In this document: positions 1 through 7,902 of the stretch, one piece after another
Position numbering within the stretch: position 1 is the stretch's first letter
Layout: each line of letters starts with the position of its first letter
Assembly (NCBI RefSeq): GCF_000767465.1
Contig: NZ_CP009291.1
Coordinates: forward strand, 2,894,501 to 2,958,500
Length of the DNA stretch: 64,000 bases
From: Novosphingobium pentaromativorans US6-1
GTDB taxonomy: Bacteria; Pseudomonadota; Alphaproteobacteria; Sphingomonadales; Sphingomonadaceae
Reading direction: 5' to 3'
Position numbers and translations under genes: made by a program
The notes under the pieces: model-generated
Told to the model about the DNA's origin: nothing
Databases searched by the model: none
Seen by the model: the letters and a program-made list of their open reading frames with translations, nothing else

Positions 1-754
1 CACCGCCGACAAGCTCGAAGGGCTCGCGGCGGACGAGAACGTCGCCGATCACCTCGCCGGGCGCGCCCCGCGCGGGCTTGAGCGTCAGTCGGACCTGGTA
101 GCCGGGCATGTCGCCCAGCAGCAGGAGCTGGCGTTCGGCGACATGGGTGTTGAACCAGGGCTGCTCGGTCAGCTGGGCCAGATGCGCCGCGATCGCCTTG
201 TCGTTGGCGCCGACGTCGCCGCGCACCTGCACTTCGACCAGTCGCGCGACAAGCACGTCCATCTGCACCTGTCCGCCCTTTTCGATCCGCTGCGGCGGGA
301 TCTGGACGGCGGCCAGGTAGCCCATCTCGCGCAGGGCCGTGGCGGCGCGGTCGCGTACTTCGCACAGGGCGGCAACGGGCAGGTCCTGCCCGGCCATGTC
401 GCTCCAGGTGTCGTCCAGTACGCTGGGGTCGACGGCTTCGAGATGCGCGAAATTCACGCGCGCGAAAGTGACGCGGGTCTGGGCGAAAGCCGGGTCGGCC
501 AGCGGGCAGGGGCCGCGCTCGATCTGGCTTTCGACTTCAAGGCGCGGACGCGGTGCGGGCAGCCTGTCGAGGACGCGGCCGGGATCGAGGGATTCGCGCG
601 TCTGCGGCTGGGGGGTCGGCGCGGCCGTCTGCGCCCGTGCCGCCAGCGGGAATGCGGCTGCTGCAATCGCCGGGCCGAGCATCATGCTCTGCCGCAACGG
701 ACCGCTCCGCGCGCCGCATTTCCGTTTCAGATTTGCGATCGCAATCGCCCTCAT
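1..754 (-). CDS. TpsB-type (ShlB/FhaC/HecB) outer-membrane translocator, partial
   Basis: The reading frame stays open to the left edge, so only the N-terminal ~250 residues are present. They show a signal peptide ending near the LAARAQ stretch, a proline-rich linker, and POTRA-like sequence (a GYLAAVQIPPQRIEKGG segment, then VQVRGDVG and a GYQVRLTLKP segment). This is the layout of two-partner-secretion translocators, which export large TpsA proteins through a C-terminal 16-strand barrel; that barrel lies outside the window. I chose the ATG at 754 because GGGGGA sits 6 nt upstream; the ATG at 760 directly abuts it. The gene is the last visible one of a four-gene minus-strand operon, 89 nt after the FecR-like gene. 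A CCGGAC/GTCCGG hairpin (769-786) sits just before the ribosome binding site. The family call is fairly firm; the substrate is unknown. Confidence 0.75.
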   Translation of the reverse strand, partial: MRAIAIANLKRKCGARSGPLRQSMMLGPAIAAAAFPLAARAQTAAPTPQPQTRESLDPGRVLDRLPAPRPRLEVESQIERGPCPLADPAFAQTRVTFARVNFAHLEAVDPSVLDDTWSDMAGQDLPVAALCEVRDRAATALREMGYLAAVQIPPQRIEKGGQVQMDVLVARLVEVQVRGDVGANDKAIAAHLAQLTEQPWFNTHVAERQLLLLGDMPGYQVRLTLKPARGAPGEVIGDVLVRREPFELVGG

Positions 755-843
755 TCTCATTCCCCCAGCCGGACCTGTCTGTCCGGCAAATCCTTCGTGT
801 CTGGGCCCCGGCCGGGACCCCCTTACCCCTGTGTGCCGCGTGC

Positions 844-1587
844 TCAGTCGGTCGGCAGGACCAGCGAGCTTGCCAGCAGTGAAACCTGACTGTCGCAGCC
901 CTTGGCCAGAAGTGCCTCGGCAAGGTCCTCGGGTGCGTAGTCCAGCTGTGGCAGCAGTTCGAAGGTCACTTCCACATCCGACTGGCCTCTGCGCGAAATG
1001 ACGTAGGATGCCCCGTCGGTCACTGGCATCGCGACTTCCCAGGGCGCGACCATCGAGCCGGTCTGGAAGGCAAGCGTCGTGGCGCTGCCGCCGCCGGCCG
1101 GCTTGACGCTGTAGCTTTCGTCGCCCTCGTTTCTGGGCCGCCAGGCGCGCACTTCGGCCGGATCGACCACGCAGACCGGGCCGGGGCTGGTGACATCGAC
1201 GTACCACAGGTTGGGGCGCAGGGGCTTGCCGTCCGGACCGCTGCCGCGAACGGCCCCGGTACGCACCCGGCTGGCGCTGCGCTGGGTGGTCAGCGCGACA
1301 AAAGTCGTCGTGCGGCTGGGGCCGGCGGTGGAGCCGACCGGGAAGGTGCCGGCCCCGCGCAGGACGCGGGTGCCGCGCTTGTCGAGGATGGTTACGCTGT
1401 CCGATGCCTTGAGCGTGATTTCACTGTCGTCGGGCAGCTTGGTGCCCGGCGGGTAGGACTTTGCCGAGGGGCCGCTGGAGGCGACGACGATGCCGGCCAT
1501 CGCGGTGGCCGGAAGGGCCATCAGGGCGATGGCGGTCATGCCGCGCAGTGCGGCGCGAGCGGCGTAGTGGCGCTTATCCGAGGACAT
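844..1587 (-). CDS. Exported FecR-domain-like protein
   Basis: The product is 247 residues with an N-terminal signal peptide (ALMALPATAMA). A short FecR-like beta domain follows: a KASDSVTILDKRGTRVLRGAGTF stretch in which a charged strand runs into a Gly-rich turn. The remainder is poorly conserved and mostly beta in character. I chose the ATG at 1587, which has AAGG just upstream and overlaps the end of the cyclase gene by 14 bp; a longer in-frame start would lie well inside that gene. FecR domains normally relay surface signals to sigma factors, but stand-alone periplasmic versions occur with CHAT and CHASE2 proteins. Its place between the cyclase and TpsB genes suggests an envelope role in the same module. 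The exact function is not known. Confidence 0.6.
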   Translation of the reverse strand: MSSDKRHYAARAALRGMTAIALMALPATAMAGIVVASSGPSAKSYPPGTKLPDDSEITLKASDSVTILDKRGTRVLRGAGTFPVGSTAGPSRTTTFVALTTQRSASRVRTGAVRGSGPDGKPLRPNLWYVDVTSPGPVCVVDPAEVRAWRPRNEGDESYSVKPAGGGSATTLAFQTGSMVAPWEVAMPVTDGASYVISRRGQSDVEVTFELLPQLDYAPEDLAEALLAKGCDSQVSLLASSLVLPTD

Positions 1588-3610
1588 AGGCCTTGTTCCC
1601 TTCAAGTTTGCGGGTTCGTTCCGAGAGATTGCGCAAGGCCGGATCGTCCGGGTGGGCACTGGCAAGCGCGTCGATGCGGTCCGCGGCGGCGGCCGGGTCG
1701 CTGTCGATCAGGGCGACGGCATCGGCCAGCGCTTCGCGATCGGCGGCAGGAAAATCGGGGGCAGGCTCGAAGATGTCGACCGGCTTGGCCCGGCCGCGCA
1801 GGACGACGCGGCCCAGCGGGCGCCACCAGTCGAGGCCCGAACGCTCCGCGAATTCGCCGCTGGCGACGACCGAGGTCCCCAAACTCTTGTTTGCGGATTC
1901 GAGGCGGGCGGCCGTGTTCATTGCATCGCCAAGCGCGGTGTACTGGATGCGCCGCTCGCCGCCGAAGTTGCCGACCACCGCCTCGCCGAAATGCTGGCCG
2001 ACGCGGGTGCGGCCGATCGGCGGCAGCGATGGATCGACTGACTTGCGGAATTCCTCGCCCGCCTGCCACATGGCATAGGCGCATTTCGCGGCCTTCTGGG
2101 CATCGTCCGGCCTGGCGATGGGCGCGCCCCAGAAGGCGACCACGGCATCGCCCACGTATTTGTCGACGATCCCGCCATGCTCGAGGACGACCGTGGTCAG
2201 CTTGTCGAGATATTCGTTGAGCAGCTTGGCGACGACTTCCGGTTCGAGCTGGTGGGACAGCTTGGTGAAGCCCTCGAGATCGCTGAACAGGATGTAGAGT
2301 TCGCGCTTGCTGCCCGAGAGGGTCAGCCGTTCCGGGTTGTCGATGATTTCCTGCGCAATGTCGGCCGGCAGGTACTTGCCCAGCGCGCCCTGTGCGAAGC
2401 GCCGCTCGACCGCGCCCGACGCGCGCACCGCGCTGGATACGCCGATGAAGGCAAGTATCCAGCCGGCGATCCAGCCGAAGGCGGGGGTGCCGTAAGTCTC
2501 TACTCCTGAGGCTTCCAGGTAGAAGGGCAGGCCGATCATCATCGCCAACTGGAGGATGAAGAGCGGAACGATCTTCCAGGTCCGTCCGTCCAGCAGGGCG
2601 GTCAGCGACGCAGCAAAGACGAAGATGAGCCCGACCGCCCAGCGTTCCCACCCGGTGACGGGGGTGCGGTGCGCGCCGTCGAGCATCTGCGCGATCATTG
2701 CCGCATGGACCTCGATCCCGGGTACGGTGGTGCCGGTATAGCTGGTGAGGGTGGTGGTGACCTGGTCGGTATCGATGATCTGGCCGCCGATCAGCACGTA
2801 GCGCCCTTCGACTTGCGCGGCGAAGGCGGCGGCCATTTCGGGATCGTCGAGCGAGGCGAACAGGTCGATGGGGATGGACGAGAATACCGGCGCATCGCTG
2901 TTCGCGCGGCGATAGCGGATCGATCCGGTATATCCGGCGAAGGCCTTTTCCAGCCCGGTGCCGCCCGCGGCGACCATGGCGCGTCCGAGAAGCTGCGGCA
3001 GGCCCGGTTCGAGCGAAGGCCAGACGCGCGTCGCGCCCTGGTAGTTGGTCAGGCGGATGCTGGCCGGATGCGCATTGCTGCCCTTGAGCTGGCCGAGCAG
3101 GCTCTTCAGGTACTGTTGCTGCTCGTAATTGATGTCGTCCTTGTTCGTTGCCTGATCGGCATAGGCGACGAACGTGGGCGTACGCATCGCCCGCAGGGTC
3201 TGGACGAGCTGCGCGTCCTCGTCCTGCGGCTGGTCGAAGAGGATGTCGATGCCGATGGCCTTGGCGCCCATCGCGTCGAGCGTGCGCAGCGCCGCGGCAA
3301 GCATGCCGCGATCGAGCGGCGAGCGCTTCCTGGCGTTGATCAGGGTCTGGTCGGTATAGGCGACGATCTGGATGCGCTGGTCCTGGTCGACCTGCGGGGC
3401 CATGACGAAACTGCGCAAGTCGTAAAGAGAATCCTCGGCATCGCCGACGACCGGAATGTTCCAGCTGAAGCGGGCCAGGATCACCCCGACCAATACCAGC
3501 ATCACGGTCGCGGCCATCTGCCGCTTGCTGGCTGCGCGCACCTTGCGCCAGCCCTTGCGCAGCAGGGTGGCGGTGGGGGGCTGGGCCGTTGTGTCGGGAG
3601 TGCTTGCCAT
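1574..3610 (-). CDS. CHASE2-domain class III adenylate cyclase, membrane-bound
   Basis: The 678-residue protein has one N-terminal transmembrane helix (about 32-48), a large periplasmic CHASE2 sensor (about 50-320), two or three further helices (about 325-400) and a cytoplasmic class III cyclase domain (about 440-610). Both metal-binding Asp residues are visible (FSDLEGFT; KYVGDAVVAFWG). So are the substrate-specifying Lys (DKYVGD) and Asp (TALGDAMN) typical of adenylate rather than guanylate cyclases, and the transition-state Asn/Arg in AMNTAARLES. It should therefore be active and make cAMP in response to a periplasmic signal. The gene starts 13 bp after the CHAT gene and overlaps the FecR-like gene, so the three are clearly co-transcribed. 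The ligand cannot be read from the sequence. Confidence 0.88.
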   Translation of the reverse strand: MASTPDTTAQPPTATLLRKGWRKVRAASKRQMAATVMLVLVGVILARFSWNIPVVGDAEDSLYDLRSFVMAPQVDQDQRIQIVAYTDQTLINARKRSPLDRGMLAAALRTLDAMGAKAIGIDILFDQPQDEDAQLVQTLRAMRTPTFVAYADQATNKDDINYEQQQYLKSLLGQLKGSNAHPASIRLTNYQGATRVWPSLEPGLPQLLGRAMVAAGGTGLEKAFAGYTGSIRYRRANSDAPVFSSIPIDLFASLDDPEMAAAFAAQVEGRYVLIGGQIIDTDQVTTTLTSYTGTTVPGIEVHAAMIAQMLDGAHRTPVTGWERWAVGLIFVFAASLTALLDGRTWKIVPLFILQLAMMIGLPFYLEASGVETYGTPAFGWIAGWILAFIGVSSAVRASGAVERRFAQGALGKYLPADIAQEIIDNPERLTLSGSKRELYILFSDLEGFTKLSHQLEPEVVAKLLNEYLDKLTTVVLEHGGIVDKYVGDAVVAFWGAPIARPDDAQKAAKCAYAMWQAGEEFRKSVDPSLPPIGRTRVGQHFGEAVVGNFGGERRIQYTALGDAMNTAARLESANKSLGTSVVASGEFAERSGLDWWRPLGRVVLRGRAKPVDIFEPAPDFPAADREALADAVALIDSDPAAAADRIDALASAHPDDPALRNLSERTRKLEGNKAYVLG

Positions 3611-3623
3611 GGCCGTGCCGCGC

Positions 3624-6600
3624 TCAGTGCGCCGGGACCGGCCGCGCCGCGTCGCCGACGATGGCGAAACCTGCCCAGTAGTAGGGATGCGAGGTCAGCG
3701 GATCGTCCATCAGGCTTGTCTGCGAGGTACGCAGGGCATTGCCGATCGAGGCGTTCTTGGCCTTGTAGAAGCCGTTGAACAGCCGCTCGGTCGCGTCGAA
3801 ATCGTCGGGTGCGGGCCAGTGGCTGGCGATCACCTGCCGTCCGCCCGCCGCGATGAAGGCGCGCACGAGGCCGTCGAGCGCCTCGCCCCCGCCAGTGGCA
3901 AGGCCGGCTTCGCGCGTCGCCTCCAGACCCGCGCCCGCTGCCGTGTCGCAGGCCGAGAGGATCACGAGGTCGGCGTCGAGATGCAGGTCGAAGATTTCGC
4001 GGAAGGAGAGCAGTCCGTCCGACCGGGAATCGCCGAAGGAAGTGAGCAGGGCCGGGCGTACCGGGCAACCGACGCGCGGGGCTGTGACAAGGCCGTGGGT
4101 GGCGAAATGGACGATGCGGAAGGCGCCGAGGTCCGGCCGGGCCATGATCGCTTCGTCGGTGAAATTCGCGCCGGTCATCAGGTCGGTACTGCCCGAAAGC
4201 AGGCTCGCTGCCTCGTTCAGTTCGCGCGGGGAAATCGGCTGGTTCCAGGTCGAGAGCGGCCAGGTGCAGTCGGCATCGATGGCCACCCCTTCGCCCGAGC
4301 GGATGCCGGGGCGCACGCTGACCGGGCCGAGCGGGACATTGTTGCCCAGGCCCAGGTATTCCTTCTTGGCCGCCGATCGCGGTGCGGCGCGGGCATCGCG
4401 GAAGCTGGCGGCGGACAGCGCGGTCGACACCTCGCGATCGCGGCCAAGCCAGTCGATCCCGGTGAAGTCGTACTCGTCGCCCCCGGCCTTGACCCTGGCA
4501 TGGTAGGCGGCAACGCCCCCGGCATCGTCGGTCAGCAGGTTGATCGGCAGCTTGAGCATCGCGCCTGCCGGTTCGAAGATCAGGTGCGAAAGCGAGGCGA
4601 TCTCGACGCGCGCGGGGCCGAGCAGAGCCGTGTCGAGGCTGACCGCGGTGTCGATGTCGAAGGGGTAGGTGGACTGTACCCCGTTGATCGTGAGCGAGAT
4701 GGAATCGCGCAAGGTGTCGACCGCGTCCTCGGCCTCCTGCGCGCTCATCGCGACTTTCCAGCCGCGCGCCTGCGTTGGCGTGATGAGAACGCCGTAAAGC
4801 GAACCGGCCAGCTGGGCCAGCTTGAAGTAGCCTTCACCCGGCCTGAGCGAGGCGCGCAACTGCTCCACCGTTGCCGTGCGCTGCGCGACGGCGCGATAGC
4901 GCGGGAACTTGGCGAGCGCGTCCATCGCTTCGAGCTGCGCGCCGGCAAGCTGGTCGCGCCGGGCCCGCAGGGCGTCGATCCGCGCATCGGTCTCGCCCGG
5001 CTGCTGCGCGGCGGTGAGACGCGCGATCTCGACGCGGGTGCGCTCCAGTTCGCGCGAAATGCCGAGCGAGCGGCGATAGAGGCCGGCGGCATCGTCCGAG
5101 CCGCCTTCCAGCTGGCGGGAAAGCTGCGTCAGCGTTTCCGCCGCGCCGGGCTGCTGCAGCAACTGGCTGGCCGTGAACAGTTCCTCGACCCTTGCCGGAT
5201 CCTGCGTGGCCTCGCCGGCCAGCAGGTCGAAGTAGGGCCGCATGAGGTGTTCCATGCCGACCAGCACGCCCTGGTCGCGCTGGACGTCGGCGATGACGCC
5301 GCGATAGATCGCCAGCGCTTCGTCGGCCTTGCCGCGCCGGGCAAGGAAGCCCGCGAGGCGGGCGCTCACGACATGGACCGAGGCGCTGTCCGGATAGGTC
5401 GTCTCGACAAGCTCGAGTGCGCCGCGAAGGTTGCTCTCGGCCTCGCCAAAGCGCCCCTGCGCCTCGTAGCCGAGTGCGAGTTCGGACATGATCTGCGCGC
5501 GCAGGCGGGTGATCGAGATGATGCGGCCGTCCTGCACTTTCATCGCATCGGCGTAAGCCCGGGCGAGCGCCTCGCGCGCTTCGTCGGGCTTGCCGTCGAG
5601 GCGCAGCGCCGTGCCGCGAAGTTGCAGGGCCTGCGCATCGATCACGGCGGCGCGGTCCTGCGGCGAAAGGCGGGTCGGCTGGCCGAGCAGTGCGGTCAGG
5701 CTGGCGCCTGCTGCCCCGTTGAGGCTTGCCGCCGTCTGCCGGTCGATGCTCAGGGCGCCATCAGCCGTGACGGTCGGCGTGAAGGGCGGGACTTCGCGCG
5801 ACAGGATCTCCAGCGCTTCCTGCGGGGCGCCGCGGTTGAGCGCATCGATGGCGGCGTAGTTGCGGGCGAGGCGCGTCTGGACCGGATCGCGCAGGTCCAT
5901 GCCCTGTGCCTCGGCGAAATTGCGCCGGGCCTGGCCGAAAGCGCCGAGGTTGGACAGCTGCAGAGCCCGGTTGACCAGCGCTTCGTGGATCTGTGCCTCG
6001 TGCGATACGGCGCCGTCCTGCGTGGTATCGGCCAGGATCGCCGGGGCTGCGGCGAAGAATTCGGCCGCTTCGGCATAGGAGCCGGCGCTGTTGCCGCGAT
6101 ACCCCTGGCCGAGAAGCAGGCCGGGATCGCTGTTCTCGGCGCGGGCGCGGGCAAGGCTCAGGCCGTCGCTGGCCGCAAGGTTGGCAATCGAGATCGGTCC
6201 TTCGACGACGCGGTCCGCAACAAGGGAGCGCAGCGTCAGACGCAGCGCGTCATCGTATGCGGCCAGCCCTTCGACCGCGACGGTGCCGCGCTCGGTCTCC
6301 TGCATGTAGATACGCCATTCAAGGCCGGACTGGCTGTCCATGCAGGTAAGGCCCTGCGCGCCCGGCGCATCGCTGCCCGCGGGGCAAACCAGCTTGTCCG
6401 TGCGTCCGGCAGCCACGCGCCGCAGGGCATCGGCCTTGTCGCGGAAGGTATAGGCGGTGCCCACGGCGCGGGACACGTCTGCGCACAGGATCATCCACTT
6501 GCGGTCGAACACGGAGTGGCGCTGGTCGCCCATCGCCGTGCCCTGGACTTCGCAGGCCGGTCCGGCATTGCCGATCGGGAAGCTTTCCTCCGCGGAAGGG

Positions 6601-6683
6601 CGAAGCGGGGCTGGCGAAGCCGCGGAGGCGCCTGCCGGGATGGCGAGTGCAGCGACAGCCAAGATCGACCGAAACGTGCGCAC
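3624..6683 (-). CDS. Periplasmic TPR-CHAT caspase-like protein
   Basis: The 1019-residue protein has a signal peptide (RSILAVAALAIPAGASAA), a Cys-containing N-terminal region, a long run of helical TPR-like repeats (about 170-560) and a C-terminal CHAT domain. The caspase-type dyad is intact: His in RIVHFATHG (about residue 862) and Cys in VILSACDTAAG (about residue 912). CHAT domains are cysteine proteases usually steered by TPR or similar sensor modules. I chose GTG at 6683 because GGGGGGA lies 6 nt before it; the in-frame TTG further upstream overlaps that Shine-Dalgarno sequence. This is the first gene of the operon with the CHASE2 cyclase, FecR-like and TpsB genes. A signal peptide places the protease in the envelope, which is unusual for the better-studied cytoplasmic CHAT proteases. 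The substrate is unknown. Confidence 0.85.
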   Translation of the reverse strand: MRTFRSILAVAALAIPAGASAASPAPLRPSAEESFPIGNAGPACEVQGTAMGDQRHSVFDRKWMILCADVSRAVGTAYTFRDKADALRRVAAGRTDKLVCPAGSDAPGAQGLTCMDSQSGLEWRIYMQETERGTVAVEGLAAYDDALRLTLRSLVADRVVEGPISIANLAASDGLSLARARAENSDPGLLLGQGYRGNSAGSYAEAAEFFAAAPAILADTTQDGAVSHEAQIHEALVNRALQLSNLGAFGQARRNFAEAQGMDLRDPVQTRLARNYAAIDALNRGAPQEALEILSREVPPFTPTVTADGALSIDRQTAASLNGAAGASLTALLGQPTRLSPQDRAAVIDAQALQLRGTALRLDGKPDEAREALARAYADAMKVQDGRIISITRLRAQIMSELALGYEAQGRFGEAESNLRGALELVETTYPDSASVHVVSARLAGFLARRGKADEALAIYRGVIADVQRDQGVLVGMEHLMRPYFDLLAGEATQDPARVEELFTASQLLQQPGAAETLTQLSRQLEGGSDDAAGLYRRSLGISRELERTRVEIARLTAAQQPGETDARIDALRARRDQLAGAQLEAMDALAKFPRYRAVAQRTATVEQLRASLRPGEGYFKLAQLAGSLYGVLITPTQARGWKVAMSAQEAEDAVDTLRDSISLTINGVQSTYPFDIDTAVSLDTALLGPARVEIASLSHLIFEPAGAMLKLPINLLTDDAGGVAAYHARVKAGGDEYDFTGIDWLGRDREVSTALSAASFRDARAAPRSAAKKEYLGLGNNVPLGPVSVRPGIRSGEGVAIDADCTWPLSTWNQPISPRELNEAASLLSGSTDLMTGANFTDEAIMARPDLGAFRIVHFATHGLVTAPRVGCPVRPALLTSFGDSRSDGLLSFREIFDLHLDADLVILSACDTAAGAGLEATREAGLATGGGEALDGLVRAFIAAGGRQVIASHWPAPDDFDATERLFNGFYKAKNASIGNALRTSQTSLMDDPLTSHPYYWAGFAIVGDAARPVPAH

Positions 6684-6985
6684 CTCAATTCCCCCCAATT
6701 ATCCGTCATGTATTTCCGCACCGAAGACTTGATGCGGAACTTGACCAGGCGCGGCGTAACCCCTTGCGCCGAACGTCATGGCCAATAAGTAGCGCGCATT
6801 GTAGACCGCAACATGCCATTTGTTAAAGCCCGGTAATAAGTGATTTTTATCACCTATTGCGTGCTTGCACCGCTTTTGTTGTGCGGCAAAAAGCGCGCAG
6901 GTGCGCGCAATCGACAAGTTATCCGCGTGTTAAGGATCATTTTCTGGAATCGTTGCACGTATTCCGGCCATGGCCTGAAACTGCG
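6684..6985. other. Intergenic promoter region of the CHAT operon
   Basis: This 302-bp gap holds no credible gene. It is noticeably more AT-rich than its surroundings, especially 6815-6965, as expected for a promoter reading left into the CHAT gene. The only distinct element I see is the GTGA-N6-TCAC palindrome at 6840-6853. The end of the truncated hemoglobin gene lies at 6986. Confidence 0.5.
6840..6853. promoter_or_regulatory. CRP/FNR-like palindrome GTGA-N6-TCAC
   Basis: The perfect inverted repeat GTGATTTTTATCAC has the half-sites and 6-bp spacer of CRP-family operators. It lies about 157 bp upstream of the CHAT start codon in AT-rich DNA. Since the operon itself encodes an adenylate cyclase, a cAMP-CRP site here would make a feedback loop. 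That is inference from a short motif which could occur by chance. Confidence 0.35.
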
Positions 6986-7381
6986 TCAAGCCGGCGAATC
7001 GTCGGTATTTCGCATCCAGTCGGCCAGCTTGGCCATCGCTTCGTAGATCGCGGTGCGCTCGGCCTCGCCCGATACGGTTTCGTCGAGCGCCCCGCGCATG
7101 CACAGCAGCCAAGCATCGCGCGCGGCGCTGTCGATCGGGACATGCATGTGCCGCATGCGCATGCGCGGATGGCCGCGCTCGCTCGAGTAGGCAGGCAGTC
7201 CGCCAAGCCACTCGGTCAGGTAGCGCTTGAGGATCGACCGGCTCGGTTCAAGATCCTCGCGGTGCATGGCGCGGATTGTGCGCGCCTCTTCGAGCCGTTC
7301 CATGCGGTCATAGAAACTGTCGACGAGGCGGTCGATGGTGTCGCCGCCGCCGATGCGCTGGAAGAGGGGGGCCTCGCTCAG
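6986..7381 (-). CDS. Group II truncated hemoglobin, probable CTG start
   Basis: The 131-residue globin begins SEAPLFQRIGGG and matches truncated hemoglobins of group II: TIDRLVDSFYDRM helix, the GHPRMRMRHMH segment carrying the proximal His, and the G8-type Trp in DAWLLCM. Such proteins bind O2 or NO and act in detoxification. No ATG, GTG or TTG precedes the globin fold in a sensible place. A CTG at 7381-7379 overlaps the stop of the upstream gene (CTGA), and GGAG lies 7 nt upstream, so I infer translation coupled to the heme-monooxygenase-like gene. A longer frame extends upstream but reads through that neighbour out of frame, so it is not the real start. Confidence 0.8.
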   Translation of the reverse strand: MSEAPLFQRIGGGDTIDRLVDSFYDRMERLEEARTIRAMHREDLEPSRSILKRYLTEWLGGLPAYSSERGHPRMRMRHMHVPIDSAARDAWLLCMRGALDETVSGEAERTAIYEAMAKLADWMRNTDDSPA

Positions 7382-7707
7382 CTGATCACTCCGTCGGCAT
7401 CGACGGTCTGGATCGCCTCGAATCCCTCGAAACGCGGTGGGCCCAGGTAGCGCGGCTTGGCGGAACCCGCCCCGGCATGCGCCTTGCGGAATGCCTCCGA
7501 ACGGGTCCAGCCTTCGAAGTCCGCCTTCGATTGCCAGACGGTATGCGTGGCATAGAGGGTGTGGTCTTCGGCCTGGGGGCCGCGAAGCAGATGGAAGGCG
7601 ACGAAGCCGGGTACTTCGTGAAGGAAGCTCTCGCGGATCTTCCACATGGTCTCGAAGCCTTCTTCCTCGCCCCGGATGACCTGGAAGCGGTTCATCGCGA
7701 TGAACAT
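7378..7707 (-). CDS. Antibiotic biosynthesis monooxygenase (HmoA/IsdG-like) domain protein
   Basis: The 109-residue protein is a single ABM-fold domain starting MFIAMNRFQV. It carries Asn in MNRF, Trp residues in the TVWQSKADFEGW segment and His in EAFRKAH. These resemble the N-W-H triad of IsdG/HmoA heme-degrading monooxygenases, which release iron from heme. The start at 7707 is supported by AGGAGG 8 nt upstream; an in-frame extension to 7845 has no such site. The gene overlaps the truncated hemoglobin start by 4 bp, forming a two-gene heme/oxygen unit. Heme degradation is inferred from family resemblance; a quinone or other small-molecule monooxygenase is the alternative. Confidence 0.72.
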   Translation of the reverse strand: MFIAMNRFQVIRGEEEGFETMWKIRESFLHEVPGFVAFHLLRGPQAEDHTLYATHTVWQSKADFEGWTRSEAFRKAHAGAGSAKPRYLGPPRFEGFEAIQTVDADGVIS

Positions 7708-7902
7708 GTCTGTATCCTCCTGCAAGTTCGTGGCGCGCCGATAAGGCAGCGGCACCGAAAAGGCGAGCATGCAGTCTGTGCGGGGGGCTGAAATCGTGCA
7801 AGACCCGGCTTCGAGGTCCGAGCGACGGCGCGGCAATTGGACCATCGCTTTGCGAAAATATTGGATGTTTCACGTTCCAGCATAAGAAGTAGCCATTGCG
7901 GT

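Noticed and set aside
3456..6788. A 1110-residue open frame on the plus strand
   Set aside because: It mirrors the CHAT-domain gene; the minus-strand product has a signal peptide, ribosome binding site and catalytic motifs, whereas this frame has none.
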